Counted from the first letter of the stretch, positions 48,775-61,871 are shown. The stretch: 64,000 bases of DNA from Brevipalpus yothersi (GCA_003956705.1 QZCP01000668.1:1-64000); one strand, 5' to 3'. Numbers and translations are program-made. Notes: generated from the sequence alone by a model not told the origin.

Positions 48775-50257
48775 TCATTTCCCATAACGTGGGTTGATGT
48801 ATTTGATTGGAAACCTCTTCAGCATGCTGAGTATGTGAGAATAGACGAATTCACCGGCTTGTTTGCCCCATAAAAAGTCCATATGAGACCATAAATGATC
48901 GGGTACTTTGTATTCGTACCAAAAAGGTGCTTTTCGAGTAAGAAAAAAAAGAGTTTTCAGTTTTTTGACTCAGATTTAGAGTATTGGCTTACTTTTGATG
49001 AGCTTTTTAGCTGTAGAAACTTCCTCAGGTCCAGCAAAGAGATCATTTTCACCATAGAAAACGGCAACATAAGGAGAGTTCAGTTTTTCCCATGGAATAT
49101 CTGGTGGCTCGGCGGTACCATACAGAACTTTATTTATTTCCTCTCCATGATCAAAGTATCTGGTTCCATTTGTAACTGCTTGATGGTAGTGTAGAATATT
49201 GGTTGCTGAAGTTCCTGCAGGTACATATGAAAAGTACACTGGCAATCGAGTGATGTTCAGTTGTGGTAAATTCATTCCACCGAATAGGGTCACAACATTT
49301 TCACAAATGTAATGAATCTTTTTCGCACATACAACTTCGGGTAATAATTCGAGTAAACTTGCATGCGGAAATACTGGTCCACCAATTTTTCTCAAATCTT
49401 TGGCCAATTCGTGATTTTCAATTAACAGACGTGCCTGATCTTTAATTGTTGTAACATCAACCACAGGAGCCAACATGATGACCGGCTTCAGAATTTGAGA
49501 ATATTCTGGTTTCTCAGCTAAAAGAATAAACGCTTGTAGAGTACCCTGAGAGTGTCCAATATAAGAAAGCTCTGATTGCCTTGTAACTCGACGAATATGG
49601 TCAATAACGGCTGGTAAATCTTTTTGAGCCATTTCTTGGAAGCTGAATTCCCAAAATCGCCGATCTAAAGAAAATTTTCACCTTTATAAATTTATCTGTA
49701 TATTCTAATGTTGCAAAAATTTGAAGTGATGATTAAATGAAATTTTTGCTACCTTTGAAAGGGTTTAACCTGGTATGGTTTGTCGAATAAGTATTTCCTC
49801 GAGAATTGGGTAGCCAAACGTCATAACCATAATCAGCTAGCAGGAATCCAAGATTGTCTCCATATTCATGCTTGGTATATCGACTATTAGAGCCATAATC
49901 GACAATCTCTTTTCGTTCAATTCCTCCTCCAGGAGAATTGGTTATGAACACCATGGAAGATAGAAGTAATCCGTGTTGAATGATGACAACTTTTCTTGGC
50001 CTGCGAGCATAAAAAGGAGCATAAATTCGATGAACACCCAAAATGTAACCATCTTTTGTGACTACATGATGGATTTCGGCGATGTATCCTTTCGAAGTGA
50101 TGTAATCTTGGGGTGTTTGAAATTCATCAGGGTCTGATTTTTGACTTCTCACAAATTCTATTGAAATGAAGCCTAGTAAAATCACCAAAATCACTAAACC
50201 TAAATCCCATCGAGGTAACATCATGAGAATCATCAATGAATTTACCCTGAACGTCAT
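48775..50257 (-). CDS. Secreted acid lipase (gastric/lysosomal lipase family)
   Basis: An alpha/beta-hydrolase of the acid lipase family, cleaving triglycerides or cholesteryl esters in gut or lysosome. Three exons (50257-49753, 49664-48993, 48929-48775) join in phase to 443 residues. A hydrophobic signal segment (about residues 18-36, LGLVILVILLGFISI) is preceded by a 17-residue N-terminus; starts at internal Met residues are possible. The family signature YITSKGYIAEIHHVVTKDGY and the oxyanion motif IIQHGLLLSS are in exon 1. The nucleophile is S207 in GHSQG, the acid D376 in YGENDLFAG, and the base H408 in SHMDFLWG, supplied by exon 3. All three catalytic residues are present, so it should be active. 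Potential N-glycosylation sites are visible (for example NHT). Confidence 0.92.
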
Positions 50258-51768
50258 GGCAAATTGCAGTAGTAGTCAAAAATTATGGTTGGGAGATTTA
50301 TTGCTTTTTTCAGATACCCGGAAAAGTGTGAACAGTTATTCATCATTCGAACATGATTCATTAACCAAAGTTTCAGATAGTTTTCATGAACATTGGTTCT
50401 GTCCATCTCTTTTTTGAGAAGTGCATGAGTATTGATCACCGTAAAACCAAATTGTTACTGCTATAATCTATTATGCATTTTATTCAAGATACCTAGAATT
50501 TTCAGTAGCTCTTTATCGTACAATGCATACCCATTGAAGGAATAAATTTCTAAGCATCTAGGATCTGAACTAAAGTTCTAGATATCATGAGGGAAAAATG
50601 AGTCGTTTTTTCAAGTCGTTGTTTGAAAACTAGAGCTAAAAATTTCTGTTGATAGCTTATCTAAACATTATTAGGATATGACTTCATTGTGCGCAATTGA
50701 CAAGATTAGAAGATTACATGCTTTCTATTTCTAGTATAGACTTATTGTTTTGTCTGAAGAGGACCTATGATTATGATTGATCTTCATGAAAAGTCATCAA
50801 AATCGATAAATAATTGGAAAAACTTGGCTTTTTTCGAGCACAATTCGAAGATTGAGTACAATCAATACACATAGCTTTCCATGATTTACCGAATATTCTC
50901 CATATTCATTATCTTCAATATCTTTAGTTTTTCTGAATGGGCAAACTTTTCCAATACTTTATCTAGTAGGAAACGATCTAAAAAAGCCCTAACATTGAAT
51001 AAGCCTTATTTCGTTTTTTTCGATAAATCTTGAGGTCTTTCCCTCCAAGTGTTCCTTTAGTTTCAATAATATTTAAAGATTTTGAGGTTTCCTATTTTAT
51101 TATTAGCAAAACGATGAACTTGCGTGAGCGAAGGGATGGGTCACAAAAACTTTTCCGAAAGTGTTGCTAATCTTTTCTCAATTAGCTGTATCATATCGTT
51201 CCAGTTGAGCAAATCTGTTCAATTCATCACTGGAATTCATTAGAGAGAAATAAACTCCGAATTTGCATGCTACCACTTTGAGTATTCCAGATGTCCTGGA
51301 GAGGGTTGAATACATAAGATTCAACATGCTTCTAGATGATATGAATCAATGATCTCTCTCAAAAAAATTGAAGCAAAAAATATTCATAAAAAGAAAGGAA
51401 AAATACATCTTCATGCCTCTCAATCGTCTCAATAGGGTAGAGAAAAAGATGTTGAGCGTAATTGATTTTTTTTCTCTCTACTTTCCTTCAATGTCAACTC
51501 GTTAACCATGACTTAAGAATCATTCATTGGAACCGGAAACGCGAACTATTTTCGAAAAATATTATTATTATTACTACTTTAAAGTTTCATCATCGTAAAT
51601 TGTATTACATTATCATGAAACCAAGAAACTTTCATTCAAAGCACACCAAATTGCTCTACCTCCCCCCCCCACAACATCGTTCTCATTTGATGATTGTGTC
51701 AATCTTGTGTGTGATTGACAAAATTTTGCTGAACCAAGAAAAAAAAATTAAGTTCAATTAAATTCATC

Positions 51769-51814
51769 AAATTTAATTCTTATCAAAGTTGACTTTGTGA
51801 TAAGAATTAAATTT
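51769..51814. repeat. 16-bp perfect inverted repeat (hairpin)
   Basis: AAATTTAATTCTTATC at 51769-51784 is exactly complementary to 51799-51814, and AAAG/CTTT extends the stem inward past a 2-nt bulge. It is followed directly by the palindrome at 51820. It could be the core of a small foldback element. Confidence 0.85.
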
Positions 51815-51819
51815 AATTC

Positions 51820-51841
51820 TTACTAGACTTAAGTCTAGTAA
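51820..51841. repeat. 22-bp perfect palindrome
   Basis: TTACTAGACTTAAGTCTAGTAA reads the same on both strands, centred on CTTAAG. It sits 5 bp after the 16-bp hairpin. Confidence 0.9.
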
Positions 51842-52607
51842 AAGGACTGGTAGTGACCTCTATCCTATGGAAGTTTTTTTTGGCCAATTTTTTTTCGAAG
51901 CTTAAGCTGAATGTTTTTGTCTCAATGTTTTGGTTTAATTCTGTGTATTCATGTTTCATCATCCATTTTGATTATCATTATTATTATATTGGTTTACAAT
52001 TTTGAAATATCATGTTACCATTGATTAAATTGAATTATATATGTGATTGTTGATCAGGGAGAGAGGGTTAAGGTGATCTTTTGACTCACCTTTCAATCGG
52101 CTATTTTTGTGTGTGTGTGTATTTGTGAAAGAAGAGTTTTTCTGTCTGTCTTTCTCTTCCTTTTCTCCTTTCTCTTCTCTCTTTATTTTCATGACATCAA
52201 ACATATTCATCTCTCTTTCTTTCTCTCTCCTTATTTCACTCTGTTACTGTTTTTTGCCCATAGAAAGATAGATTCAAAAAATTAATAATATTATTATCAA
52301 TATTACTTTTCTTTCCATCTCTCTCTCTGTGTATGTGTATGCGTGTTTGTGTGTGTTCACCAACACAATAAGCAATACTTGACCACTTTTATTGCTGTCT
52401 TGTGTTCTTCTTCTTTACCCTTCTTCTCTCTTTCTCCATCATCGTTGCAATCTGATTAGAAAGTATATATTTACGTATTTACAAGACACACGTTACCTAC
52501 GACATACACCATTGTGTGGGCTGTTTGACAATCGCCGGTTCAAGTTTGAATTATCATCATCATCATCATCATTATTTTCATCGTCACTTACATCTACTGC
52601 TATTGCC

Positions 52608-52769
52608 ATGGATCAGTTATCCGGAGAGGAAGAAGAGGTATTGTATTGTATTAAAGTGTAACTTTGTATGTGTGTGTATCTGTTTGTTTCTTTCACCCAT
52701 ACTGATAATCCATTTACCTTCACCCGAAATGCCCAGTCAATGTGTGTGTATGAATGTGTTTCAAGTTTG

Positions 52770-52847
<78 letters not shown>

Positions 52848-55800
52848 CCAAAAAGCTTGAAGTGCAGATTATCATGGATGGGGAGAGAGAAAAGCGGACC
52901 TGTGAGTTAAGCAGGTAGGAAAAGAAACGAAGACGAAAGAGGAAATTTGCTTGTGTTGGTTCAATGAACTCATAACTTGATATCTCTCATAATGGGCTCT
53001 TCTTCCCCAAGCAATTCCTTTTTTCACTCTTTCAAAATTTTTTAGACCTAAAAAGTAGATCTTTTAGCTAGTTAAAAGTGACTTTAGAGTTAAAAACCCT
53101 TATCATTTGCTCATCGCGCTCACTTTTCCTCTCTACCTCCTGTCTCTTTTACTTTTGCTCATTCTCTCTCTTTTTCTGTCTCTCTCTCTCCCCCTTCTCT
53201 CTAATGTCTCTACAGGTTACAAAGGAGTTCCTCAGAATTGTTAATGACATCAGACTGCAACACAATGTGAAGCCAATGTCTGACAACACCGCGTTAAAGT
53301 TTTTGATGGCTCGAAAATTTGATTTGGAACGATCTCTTGCCCTCTATCAAGCTCATGAGCTGGCCCGGTGTCGTGAAGGTCTTACAAATTTTGATCCTAA
53401 CAAAGAACCATTGAAATCAGAGCTTGAAAGTGGTAAATTCACTGTGCTTGTAAGTTTACCGGCTTTCCCTTGTGTGTGATGTTCGCGTGAACACCATAAA
53501 TTCACAATTTTTCATCTTCTTAGCTGTTTCTCGTTCATCGCCATCTCTTCTTCATCAAACATCCCAGTGTTCATAGTTATTTTACCTTTTTCACTTATTC
53601 TAACTCTCTCTTTCCCCTTCTTTTCCACCAGTCTAAACGTGATGCCAACGGGGCGGCAATCGCTGTTTTCACCGCTCATAAACACAGACCACAACATACC
53701 TCTCATCAAGTCACTCTTCAAGGAGTTGTTTATCAGCTGGATATTGCCCTTGAAGATATTCAAACTCAACGGAGTGGGATTGTATTCATTTACAATATGT
53801 TCAACTCTAAGTACGCCAACTTCGACTACGAATTAAGCCAGAAAATATTAGGACTGTTGAAAGGTGCATATCCAGCCTGTCTCAAGAAGGTTCTTATTGT
53901 TACTGCCCCTTATTGGTTTAAATATCCTTTCCATCTATTGAGTTTATTTGTTCGGGAAAAGTTAAGAAATCGTGTTTATATGATAAATATTCCACAACTG
54001 CAAGCCCACATACCAATATCATCGCTTCCTACTGAACTTGGTGGCCAGCTTCACGTGGATCACGCATCATGGCTCAAACATTGCCGTACCGTTCGACCAA
54101 AAGTGTTAAATGATTTATATGATTTAGCCTGCTTTAATAAGTTTCCTCTCTGCTTAACAAGTCAACTACACAATCGAACACCCAACAATTGTTCCAGTGC
54201 ACTCAGCAAATCAGATTCCAACGAATTCAACAACCCCACCAGCGGAAACATGAGTGAAGATGATGAAAAATGGCCTTCCTGGATAGAGAAAGGGAGTGGT
54301 AAAAGTTTAGATGAATTAATAGGAAATGATAGTGAGTCCTTTATGAGTAACAACCGTAAAGATCATCGTAATGCTTCCTATAAATATAAACCGGAGAATA
54401 TTGTTGTGATGCCAACATCTGTGAATGATCTGAATAATGGTGGCAAAGAACATGATGAAAATTCTCATCTGTCCGAAAATTCATCGAACAACGCTTCTAA
54501 GAGTGAATCAAGCTCCGATAAAATGACTCTGGAAGAATTCATCAAGTATTTGAATGAGAAAGGTCAAAAAGGGCTCTATGAAGAGTATGTAGAGATTAAG
54601 AAGAAGGTTCCCGATGGTACCTTCGAGAATGCAAAATTGCCCGCTAATCAGTGCAAAAACCGTTACACCGATGTGCTCTGTTATGACCATAGTCGAGTTA
54701 AACTATCTGTTGAAGAGGATGATGAGAGCACTGACTACATAAATGCTAATTTTGTTGATGGTTATTTGCAAAAAAATGCATTTATATCCACTCAAGGACC
54801 TTTGCCAAAGACATATCTAGACTTTTGGAGGATGATATGGGAACAGCAAGTTCTTCTCATCGTTATGACTACCCGTACCATGGAAAGATCTCGAACAAAG
54901 TGTGGTCAATACTGGCCAGCAGAGGAAGGTGAAGAAGAAGAATTTGGTTATTTTAAAGTCGAAAATAAGGCAGTCGAAACCTTCCCAGATCATAATATCA
55001 CGAGACTGACTTTATCAAATACAAAGGTGAGTGCAATTTGCATAATTTATTGTTTGTGTGTCATACTGATTGGATTAATTATTCCACCTCCAGACTGGTG
55101 AAACTCGTCAAGTCACCCATATGCAATTCTTGAGCTGGCCAGACTATGGAGTACCTCACTCTGCCTACGCCATGATTCATTTTCGTGATAAAGTACGTGA
55201 AGAGCAAGCCAAAGCAGTTGAGGCTTTAGGATCATCATGGACTGGACATCCTCTTGGTCCTCCGATCATAGTCCACTGTAGCGCTGGTATTGGTAGAACA
55301 GGTTAGCCAAACCATTTCCTTTTCATACTTTCAACGTGTCATTCATTGTTTTGTCTGACTCCACAATCCAATCTCGCCCAACTTCCGTTAGAATCATCCT
55401 CAATACTTCTGAGCTTTCGAGCATTCATGAAAGCTCACCTAAACCCATCCATGCTCGAATCTACAATTTTGTTCTGTACAATGAAACAAAATTCAACATT
55501 GATCATGCACTGGTCAATAGAACACCTTGAATTATGAATGGATGAGGATGAACCTTTTCATCTAAGCTTCAAAATCATCCAAACCTATATCTTTTGATTT
55601 GTTTTCGCTTGAGATTGACATAATTATTTATGGTGACTAGTTTGTCTTGATTTTCAAGAGGATTAATTTACCTTTTTTCTGTGAATTTTAGGAACTTTCA
55701 TCACGCTAGACATCAGCATTAGTCAGCTGGAAGCGACTGGTCGCATTAACATCCGAGAAGTTGTGGAAAAAATAAGAAGCCAGCGTGCTTTCAGCATTCA

Positions 55801-55906
55801 AATGCCCGATCAATATGTATTCTGTTACTTAGCCTTACTCGAATATGCCATCAAGAATGGTCTTCTTCAAAATGTTGAAATATCTGGATTTGATGAGAGT
55901 GATTAG
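52608..55906 (+). CDS. PTPN9: Tyrosine phosphatase PTPN9 / Ptpmeg2 with CRAL-TRIO domain
   Basis: A non-receptor protein tyrosine phosphatase targeted to secretory vesicles through a lipid-binding Sec14 domain. Five exons (52608-52637, 53216-53449, 53632-55026, 55094-55301, 55692-55906) join in phase to 693 residues. Residues 11 to about 235 are CRAL-TRIO (RKFDLERSLALYQAHELARCR, GIVFIYNM, LPTELGGQ). An acidic Ser/Asn-rich linker follows to about 385. The phosphatase domain then carries KNRYTDV, DYINANFVDGY, the WPD acid loop (568-570) and the signature HCSAGIGRTG with C615 and R621. All catalytic residues are present. Human PTPN9 is 593 residues; the longer linker accounts for the difference. 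Exon 1 encodes only 10 residues and its intron contains a 76-bp AG array. Confidence 0.96.
52771..52846. repeat. (AG)n microsatellite in PTPN9 intron 1
   Basis: A long pure AG array inside the first intron; the Arg-Glu frames over it are artefacts. Confidence 0.98.
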
Positions 55907-56698
55907 GAGGAAGAGCTCAAAAACATAGAGCATCAAATCTGAGATCACAAAACTTCTATTTTGATTTTGAAATAGTGAGTGAGGCTCACATCCATTTTTC
56001 TCTTTTAACGAGTATCTAGTATAAAAAAGCTGTTCACATCCTCAATTGCTCGTGCTTTTGCCAAATTGTCCCTGGATATTAGCAGCAAATTTTTATGATT
56101 GTTGATATCTTCATCAAAAGGGGCTATGAGCCTAGTTCTAAAGCTTCCAAAAGAGCTTATGAGTGATGTATTTCATCTCGTATATGTTTAAATCTGAACC
56201 ATACTGAATGAGATTCACATCACCCATCCTTGAAAAAAAATCATCATTTATATGTTCATAGATTTTTTCATCTTCAGTCAAATTCGTATTTCTTCGTTGT
56301 AAATATTACATGCTGCCAACGGCATTAGGTCATCTGATTTGTGCGAAAATAACAGCTAAGGTGACTAATATGTTCAAGTTAAGCTATGGGTAAAATCCTA
56401 TAGTCGAATGAGTTCTGATTAAATATTATCAATTCCTATGATTTCAGCTACTATTTTTGATCATTGAAAGTCTGTTGAATGCAAATAGTTGAAAAAAATT
56501 CATTGTTGATCAAGAATTCTGATTTCTATAATTTAGTTTTAAAACAAAAGTTCCATGGAATCATCGAGGACTGAGTAACTAAATCTTGCTATTGAAAATT
56601 TCAAACACTAAAACAGTTTCATCCTAAGTGAATTCTTTTGAGAGAATTCCAAATCACTATTTCTGGACATAAACGCTGGTGACTTAATTCGAATCATT
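55907..56698. other. Intergenic, convergent PTPN9 and UGT 3' ends
   Basis: AT-rich, no gene seen. Confidence 0.5.
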
Positions 56699-58090
56699 TC
56701 AATTCTTGCCCTGGCGCTTGGCGCATACTTCACGTAACTTTTCATCAAATTTTTGTAAAGCTGTGATCTGACGTTTTTGCATATTTTCACCAATCTTTTC
56801 AACTTTTTTCCTAAGTTGTTCATCATTCAAGAGCTCATTAACTGTGTTCAGGAATTCGGTTTCAGTAACTTCGTACAGTTTGAGGCATTTTCCAATCTTT
56901 CTGTCAACAACTCTTCGTCCATTGTCATGTTGGTCCCCAAAAAGAGGCAGAACGATCATCGGTTTGCCATGATACAAGGTTTCCAAGAACGTATTGTTAC
57001 CTCCATGGGTGACCACAAGATCAACATGAGGTAAAATTTTCAGTTGATTCAAAAATTTTCCACCAATAACATTCGATGGAAGATCCACTGTACCATAAGC
57101 ATCACCCAGAGCGAGGATGAAAATGTGCTCCGATTTGGACATGTAACCAATGAATTTTTTGAAAATATTCTCATCACGACATCCAAGCGAACCCAAGCTG
57201 AAAAAAATTTTCTTATTATTATTTTGTGTCAACAACTTTTCATCATGGATTCCAATAGGGGCATCATTCACAGGACGTATGAAATGTTCAAATCGAAACC
57301 ATCCTTCAGGCACAGATCCTAGTTCACTGTAATCAACATCTTCCGGGTATGCGTAAACATTCAAGTATGGAGAGAGTTCAGATGAATTTTCATCAACCTT
57401 ATGTCCTTTACTTGATAACCATTTTGCGTAAGCTTCTTTTTCTTCCTTCAATAATTCACGTCGTTTTTTGCGATACACTTCATATTTAGCTGGATCTTCG
57501 TCAAGTGCATAACCTGTGAATGGCGGTGGAGCTCCTACAGGTTGATAGGCGAGCAAAGGATTAGCCGAGTATACCAATATCCACGGAATACCGCTGGTAG
57601 TGATAGCTGGAACTGGAGTGTATGAATCGACACAAATCACATCTGGACTCAATTCTTTGATCAACTTCTCATAGGAATCATGATAGTTGATGGTGAATCG
57701 GTTGAAGAATTTGAGACCTCCAACACTGATCCACTCAATTTGATCAATTGGGTCCAAACCAAAAACATATTTTCCATTCTTATCTTTGGCCCAATTTTGC
57801 ATATCCTTTTCGTTCATTCCGTTGTCTTTCTTCTCGAATAGATGAATCTTCATGAAACTATAGCCATGAACGTAATCAGAGGCACTGTCAGGCAGACCAT
57901 AGTGAACCTCATGACCCAGCTTGTGTAAGATTTCCGCCAAGCCAGCACATGCATTGAGATGGCCAGCACTGAGAAAAAATCAATCCAGAGGGAAAACGTC
58001 AACATTTAATGAGAGAAAAATATTTCCTCATGTAATGATAATAATAGTCTAATATACTTACGCCTCCAAACTGAGGATGAGAACTTTCAT
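56699..58090 (-). CDS. UDP-glycosyltransferase, bacterial-type (copy 1)
   Basis: A GT-B glycosyltransferase that transfers sugar from UDP-sugars to small lipophilic molecules, a detoxification role in spider mites. Two exons: a 29-nt first exon (58090-58062, MKVLILSLEA) and 57968-56699, giving 432 residues. The N-terminal Rossmann half begins with AGHLNACAGLAEILHKLGHEV, where the His is the likely catalytic base. The C-terminal half holds the donor-binding motif THGGNNTFLETLYHGKPMIVLPLFGDQHDNGRR. There is no signal peptide and no C-terminal membrane helix, unlike animal ER UGTs, so it should be cytosolic. This form matches the spider-mite UGT family described in the literature as horizontally acquired from bacteria. 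It forms a tandem with the copy at 59435. Similarity between the two copies is high and roughly uniform. Confidence 0.94.
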
Positions 58091-58697
58091 CTTTAAAGTT
58101 TGCAACTGAATAATTGAGAGTGATTTGATCAAAGTGGTATGAACAGACTAATTAATGATACTCAAGTGGAATCAAGGTGAATCGTTATGTTTGCAGAACG
58201 AAAATTGTCTCGTCAAGATTAACTTTCACTTGAATAATAACGAGTTATCTTGCTTACGTTCATCAAAACCTTGACGATTTGTTAGCATAACATATCTAAC
58301 AAGGGATCCCCTTTCAAATGCTCAATATACTTTGGACTTTTATACTATATCAGTTTGGATAACTTTGGTACAGCTGTTTTTGTCGAATTCAGCAGAATAA
58401 GCAAAAAGAACTTCAAATGAAAGCTGTACGCGTTGGCCGGCACAATTGTAATTGCCCCAAAAACTAGCTATTATCGGAAACTTTGTTTTTGAGTTTCGGA
58501 AAGAGTTGTTCTAAACGAGAGAGCTATCCTAAGTTTTTCACTAATAATCTATTTTAGAACTACAAATTTTTTCTTATTCCCTTACTTGAATTTCATCAAC
58601 TTCACTTTTCATCAAAGTTGAAAAAAGGAGTGATCCATACTATCTATATCATACTATCAATTCTATTCATCAGGTGTTAGTTCTATAGATACAATGC

Positions 58698-58700
<3 letters not shown>

Positions 58701-58781
<81 letters not shown>
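58701..58781. repeat. (AG)n microsatellite, left of gap
   Basis: A long AG array truncated by the assembly gap. Confidence 0.98.
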
Positions 58782-59295
58782 NNNNNNNNNNNNNNNNNNN
58801 NNNNNNNNNNNNNNNNNNNNNNNNNNNNNNNNNNNNNNNNNNNNNNNNNNNNNNNNNNNNNNNNNNNNNNNNNNNNNNNNNNNNNNNNNNNNNNNNNNNN
58901 NNNNNNNNNNNNNNNNNNNNNNNNNNNNNNNNNNNNNNNNNNNNNNNNNNNNNNNNNNNNNNNNNNNNNNNNNNNNNNNNNNNNNNNNNNNNNNNNNNNN
59001 NNNNNNNNNNNNNNNNNNNNNNNNNNNNNNNNNNNNNNNNNNNNNNNNNNNNNNNNNNNNNNNNNNNNNNNNNNNNNNNNNNNNNNNNNNNNNNNNNNNN
59101 NNNNNNNNNNNNNNNNNNNNNNNNNNNNNNNNNNNNNNNNNNNNNNNNNNNNNNNNNNNNNNNNNNNNNNNNNNNNNNNNNNNNNNNNNNNNNNNNNNNN
59201 NNNNNNNNNNNNNNNNNNNNNNNNNNNNNNNNNNNNNNNNNNNNNNNNNNNNNNNNNNNNNNNNNNNNNNNNNNNNNNNNNNNNNNNNNNNNNNN
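58782..59295. other. Assembly gap (514 N)
   Basis: A run of N bounded on both sides by AG arrays, so the repeat itself probably broke the assembly. Confidence 1.

Positions 59296-59337
<42 letters not shown>
59296..59337. repeat. (AG)n microsatellite, right of gap
   Basis: Continuation of the same-phase purine array after the gap. Confidence 0.97.
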
Positions 59338-59341
<4 letters not shown>

Positions 59342-59434
59342 ACGATAAGACTAATTGATGAATTCTTTTTTTATTCAGCAAACCTTAAAGTTGATTTCAT
59401 AAATATCCATTTGAGCCTTAGAGTTCATATTCCA

Positions 59435-60802
59435 TTATTTTTGTTGAGCTGCTTTGCACAAGTCTTTAATTTTTTCATTCAATTTCTCATGCGATTGAGT
59501 TTTTCGAATATTTTCACCTATTTTTTCAACTCTTTCTTTCATCTCTTCATCATTCAAGATGTCATCGATAGCTTTGAGAAATTCTGCCTCTGTTACTTCG
59601 TATGGCTTGAAGCATTTCCCAATTTTTTTATCCAAAACTCTTCGTCCATTGTCATGCTGATCAGCAAAAAGTGGCAAAACAATCATTGGTTTACCATGAT
59701 ATAAAGTTTCTACAAATGTGTTGTTACCTCCATGTGTAATTACAAGGTCAACGTGGGGTAAAATTTTTAGTTGATTCAAGAATTTTCCACCATATACATT
59801 GGGTGGAAGTTCAATATCACTCTTACTTTTACCCACCGATACGATGAAGCTGTGTTTAGAGTTTGACATGAAATTGATGAATTTTTTGAAAACACTAATA
59901 TCACCACATCCAACTGATCCCAGGCTGAAATATACTTTTTTGGTTTCTTTTTGCATCAAGAACTTTTCATCAACCCCTATCGGACTATTATTAACCGGTC
60001 GAATCATATGATCTAGCCGGAACCAACCTTCCGGTACTGGGCCAAATTCACTATAATCCATATCCGCCGGATATGAGTATACATTCAAATAGGGAGAAAA
60101 TTCTACTACTGTATTCTCATCAACCATATGACCTTTACTTGCTAACCATTTTACGTAATCTTTTCTCTCCTCTTTAAGTAATTCGCGGCGTTTTTGACGA
60201 TATTCATCACTTTTTGCCATATCATCACCAATGCCTAGGCCTAAGCCAGGTGATGGAGCTCCAAAAGGTTGATAGGCGAGCAAAGGGTTAGCAGAATATA
60301 CTAATATCCAAGGAATACCACTGGTAGTGATAGCAGGTACTGTATTGTATGAATCGATACAAATCAAGTCAGGAGCAATTTCCTTGATAAGATTTGCATA
60401 GCATTCATGATGATTAATGTTGAACTTGTTGAAACCTCGATGTGCTATAACACTGATTCCCTCTATCTGATCTATCTGGTTCAATCCAAATACAAATGTA
60501 CCGTCTTTTTGCTTGGCCCAATTGGCCCATAAGCTATCATATTCTGGATCATCTATCTTTTCGAAGATGTGAACTTTCAGAAAATCGAATTCATTGGCAT
60601 AATTTTTGGCCGAGTATGGTAGACCAAAGTGCAATTCATGGCCAAACTTGTGAAAAATGTGAGCCAATCCGACGCATGCATTGAAATGGCCAATTCTGAG
60701 GATTGGAAATCGGAATAGGAATATCAATAATTAATGATATTAATAAGATTAGCGGTGATGAAATCACACTAACCCATCCATACTGAACATCAAAATTTTC
60801 AT
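59435..60802 (-). CDS. UDP-glycosyltransferase, bacterial-type (copy 2)
   Basis: A tandem paralogue of the UGT at 56699-58090, with the same expected reaction. Exons are 60802-60774 (29 nt, MKILMFSMDG) and 60695-59435, giving 429 residues. The intron interrupts codon 10 in phase 2, exactly as in copy 1. Shared landmarks are GHFNACVGLAHIF near the N-terminus, SGIPWILVYSANPLLAYQ mid-protein, and THGGNNTFVETLYHGKPM with DQHDNGRRVLDKKIGKC at the donor site. There is no signal peptide or membrane helix. The long minus frame can be read about 35 bases into the intron, so a frame-only annotation would give a false N-terminus. The two copies differ most in the acceptor-binding N-terminal half, suggesting different substrates. 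Confidence 0.94.
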
Positions 60803-61871
60803 CTTGAATGAGGCAACTTGAACAATTTTTGATGATGAAGTTTTCTTGAAAGAGATTTTATCCACAAAACAGAGAATAGTACTATTGTAGGTCTCTATTG
60901 ATTATAGAACATTTGCTGCTCGGAATAAAATGATTACTCAACATTTAGATTTCATGAAAAAAAGTAGCAGAAAACTTACCTTCAAAACACCAGAAACACA
61001 CCACAATCAGCTAATTAGTAATCGTTGTTTGTGAAAGATCATGACAAACAAGCGCTGATTTGGTGCAAAAACATTGTTGAGTGCATCTGTTTCCTCTAGC
61101 TCATTGATTTGCATTACATTATCAATTGTGTCCACATTCAGTGCACAAGTAGGCATAGTTTCGATGGATTTAATCTTTTTTGCTGAAGATTAAGAGGGCA
61201 AAATGCCAATGTGGCCAAAGAGATTGTTCAATGTTATCATGCGAACGTTCGGTGATTCATCGTGATCATCTTCTCATGTAACCGTAGTTTACTAATTAAT
61301 ATAATTGCTAATTTTTCTGTCTTTATTCTTCGTAAACTTAATCACGATGATTAAGTTATTTGAGTACACTTTTCGATCGACTAGATATACAACCAAGATT
61401 TTTTCTATTGTCATAATTAAGTGAAAATTCAATTATTTCTGGAATTAAGCTAGATGAAGCTCCAGAGGACAAAGTTCATGGCATTTTCATTGTGAAGTTA
61501 CATTTAGTATTGAAAAAATCATCTTACATGTCTATTATGTCAATAGTCGAAAAGATTACAAGATCTGATTCATTTTTCCATGTTGGAAATTCCTATTCTT
61601 TGGAAACATGAATCAAACACTTTACAAAGTTAGATTACGCAATCAAGAACTCGATCACCTCTATTCTCATCAATGAGCTCATGACTTTTCCCATGTGACT
61701 GAATACCTCAGAAAAAATTGAGAGATTCCTCAAATTCAGTCCCTGAACTGAATAACAGAATTATGAAATCTGAATTTGATCAAGATTAAATGAATATTTA
61801 GATATAATTTTTCTGAAGAAAATTAGGAATTCATTGTTATTTTCAAATTAAGATTAAATTCTTCATTCTCT
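60803..61871. other. Intergenic, UGT copy 2 promoter to receptor gene
   Basis: AT-rich, no gene. A GT-AG flanked UTR exon of the UGT near 60980 is conceivable but unsupported. Confidence 0.5.

Larger units (their letters stand above)
50258..52607. other. Intergenic, lipase to PTPN9
   Basis: Divergent promoter region for the lipase (minus) and PTPN9 (plus). AT-rich, with a strong hairpin plus palindrome at 51769-51841, a C9 run near 51662, and pyrimidine-rich leaders near 52140-52440. No gene is seen. Confidence 0.5.
58091..59434. other. Intergenic between the UGT copies, with gap
   Basis: Promoter region of UGT copy 1 followed by an AG array, a 514-base gap, more AG, and the 3' flank of copy 2. 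The frame spanning the gap is an artefact. Confidence 0.7.

Noticed and set aside
58694..59704. 336-codon + frame across the gap
   Set aside because: AG-array translation joined to N and then antisense of UGT copy 2.
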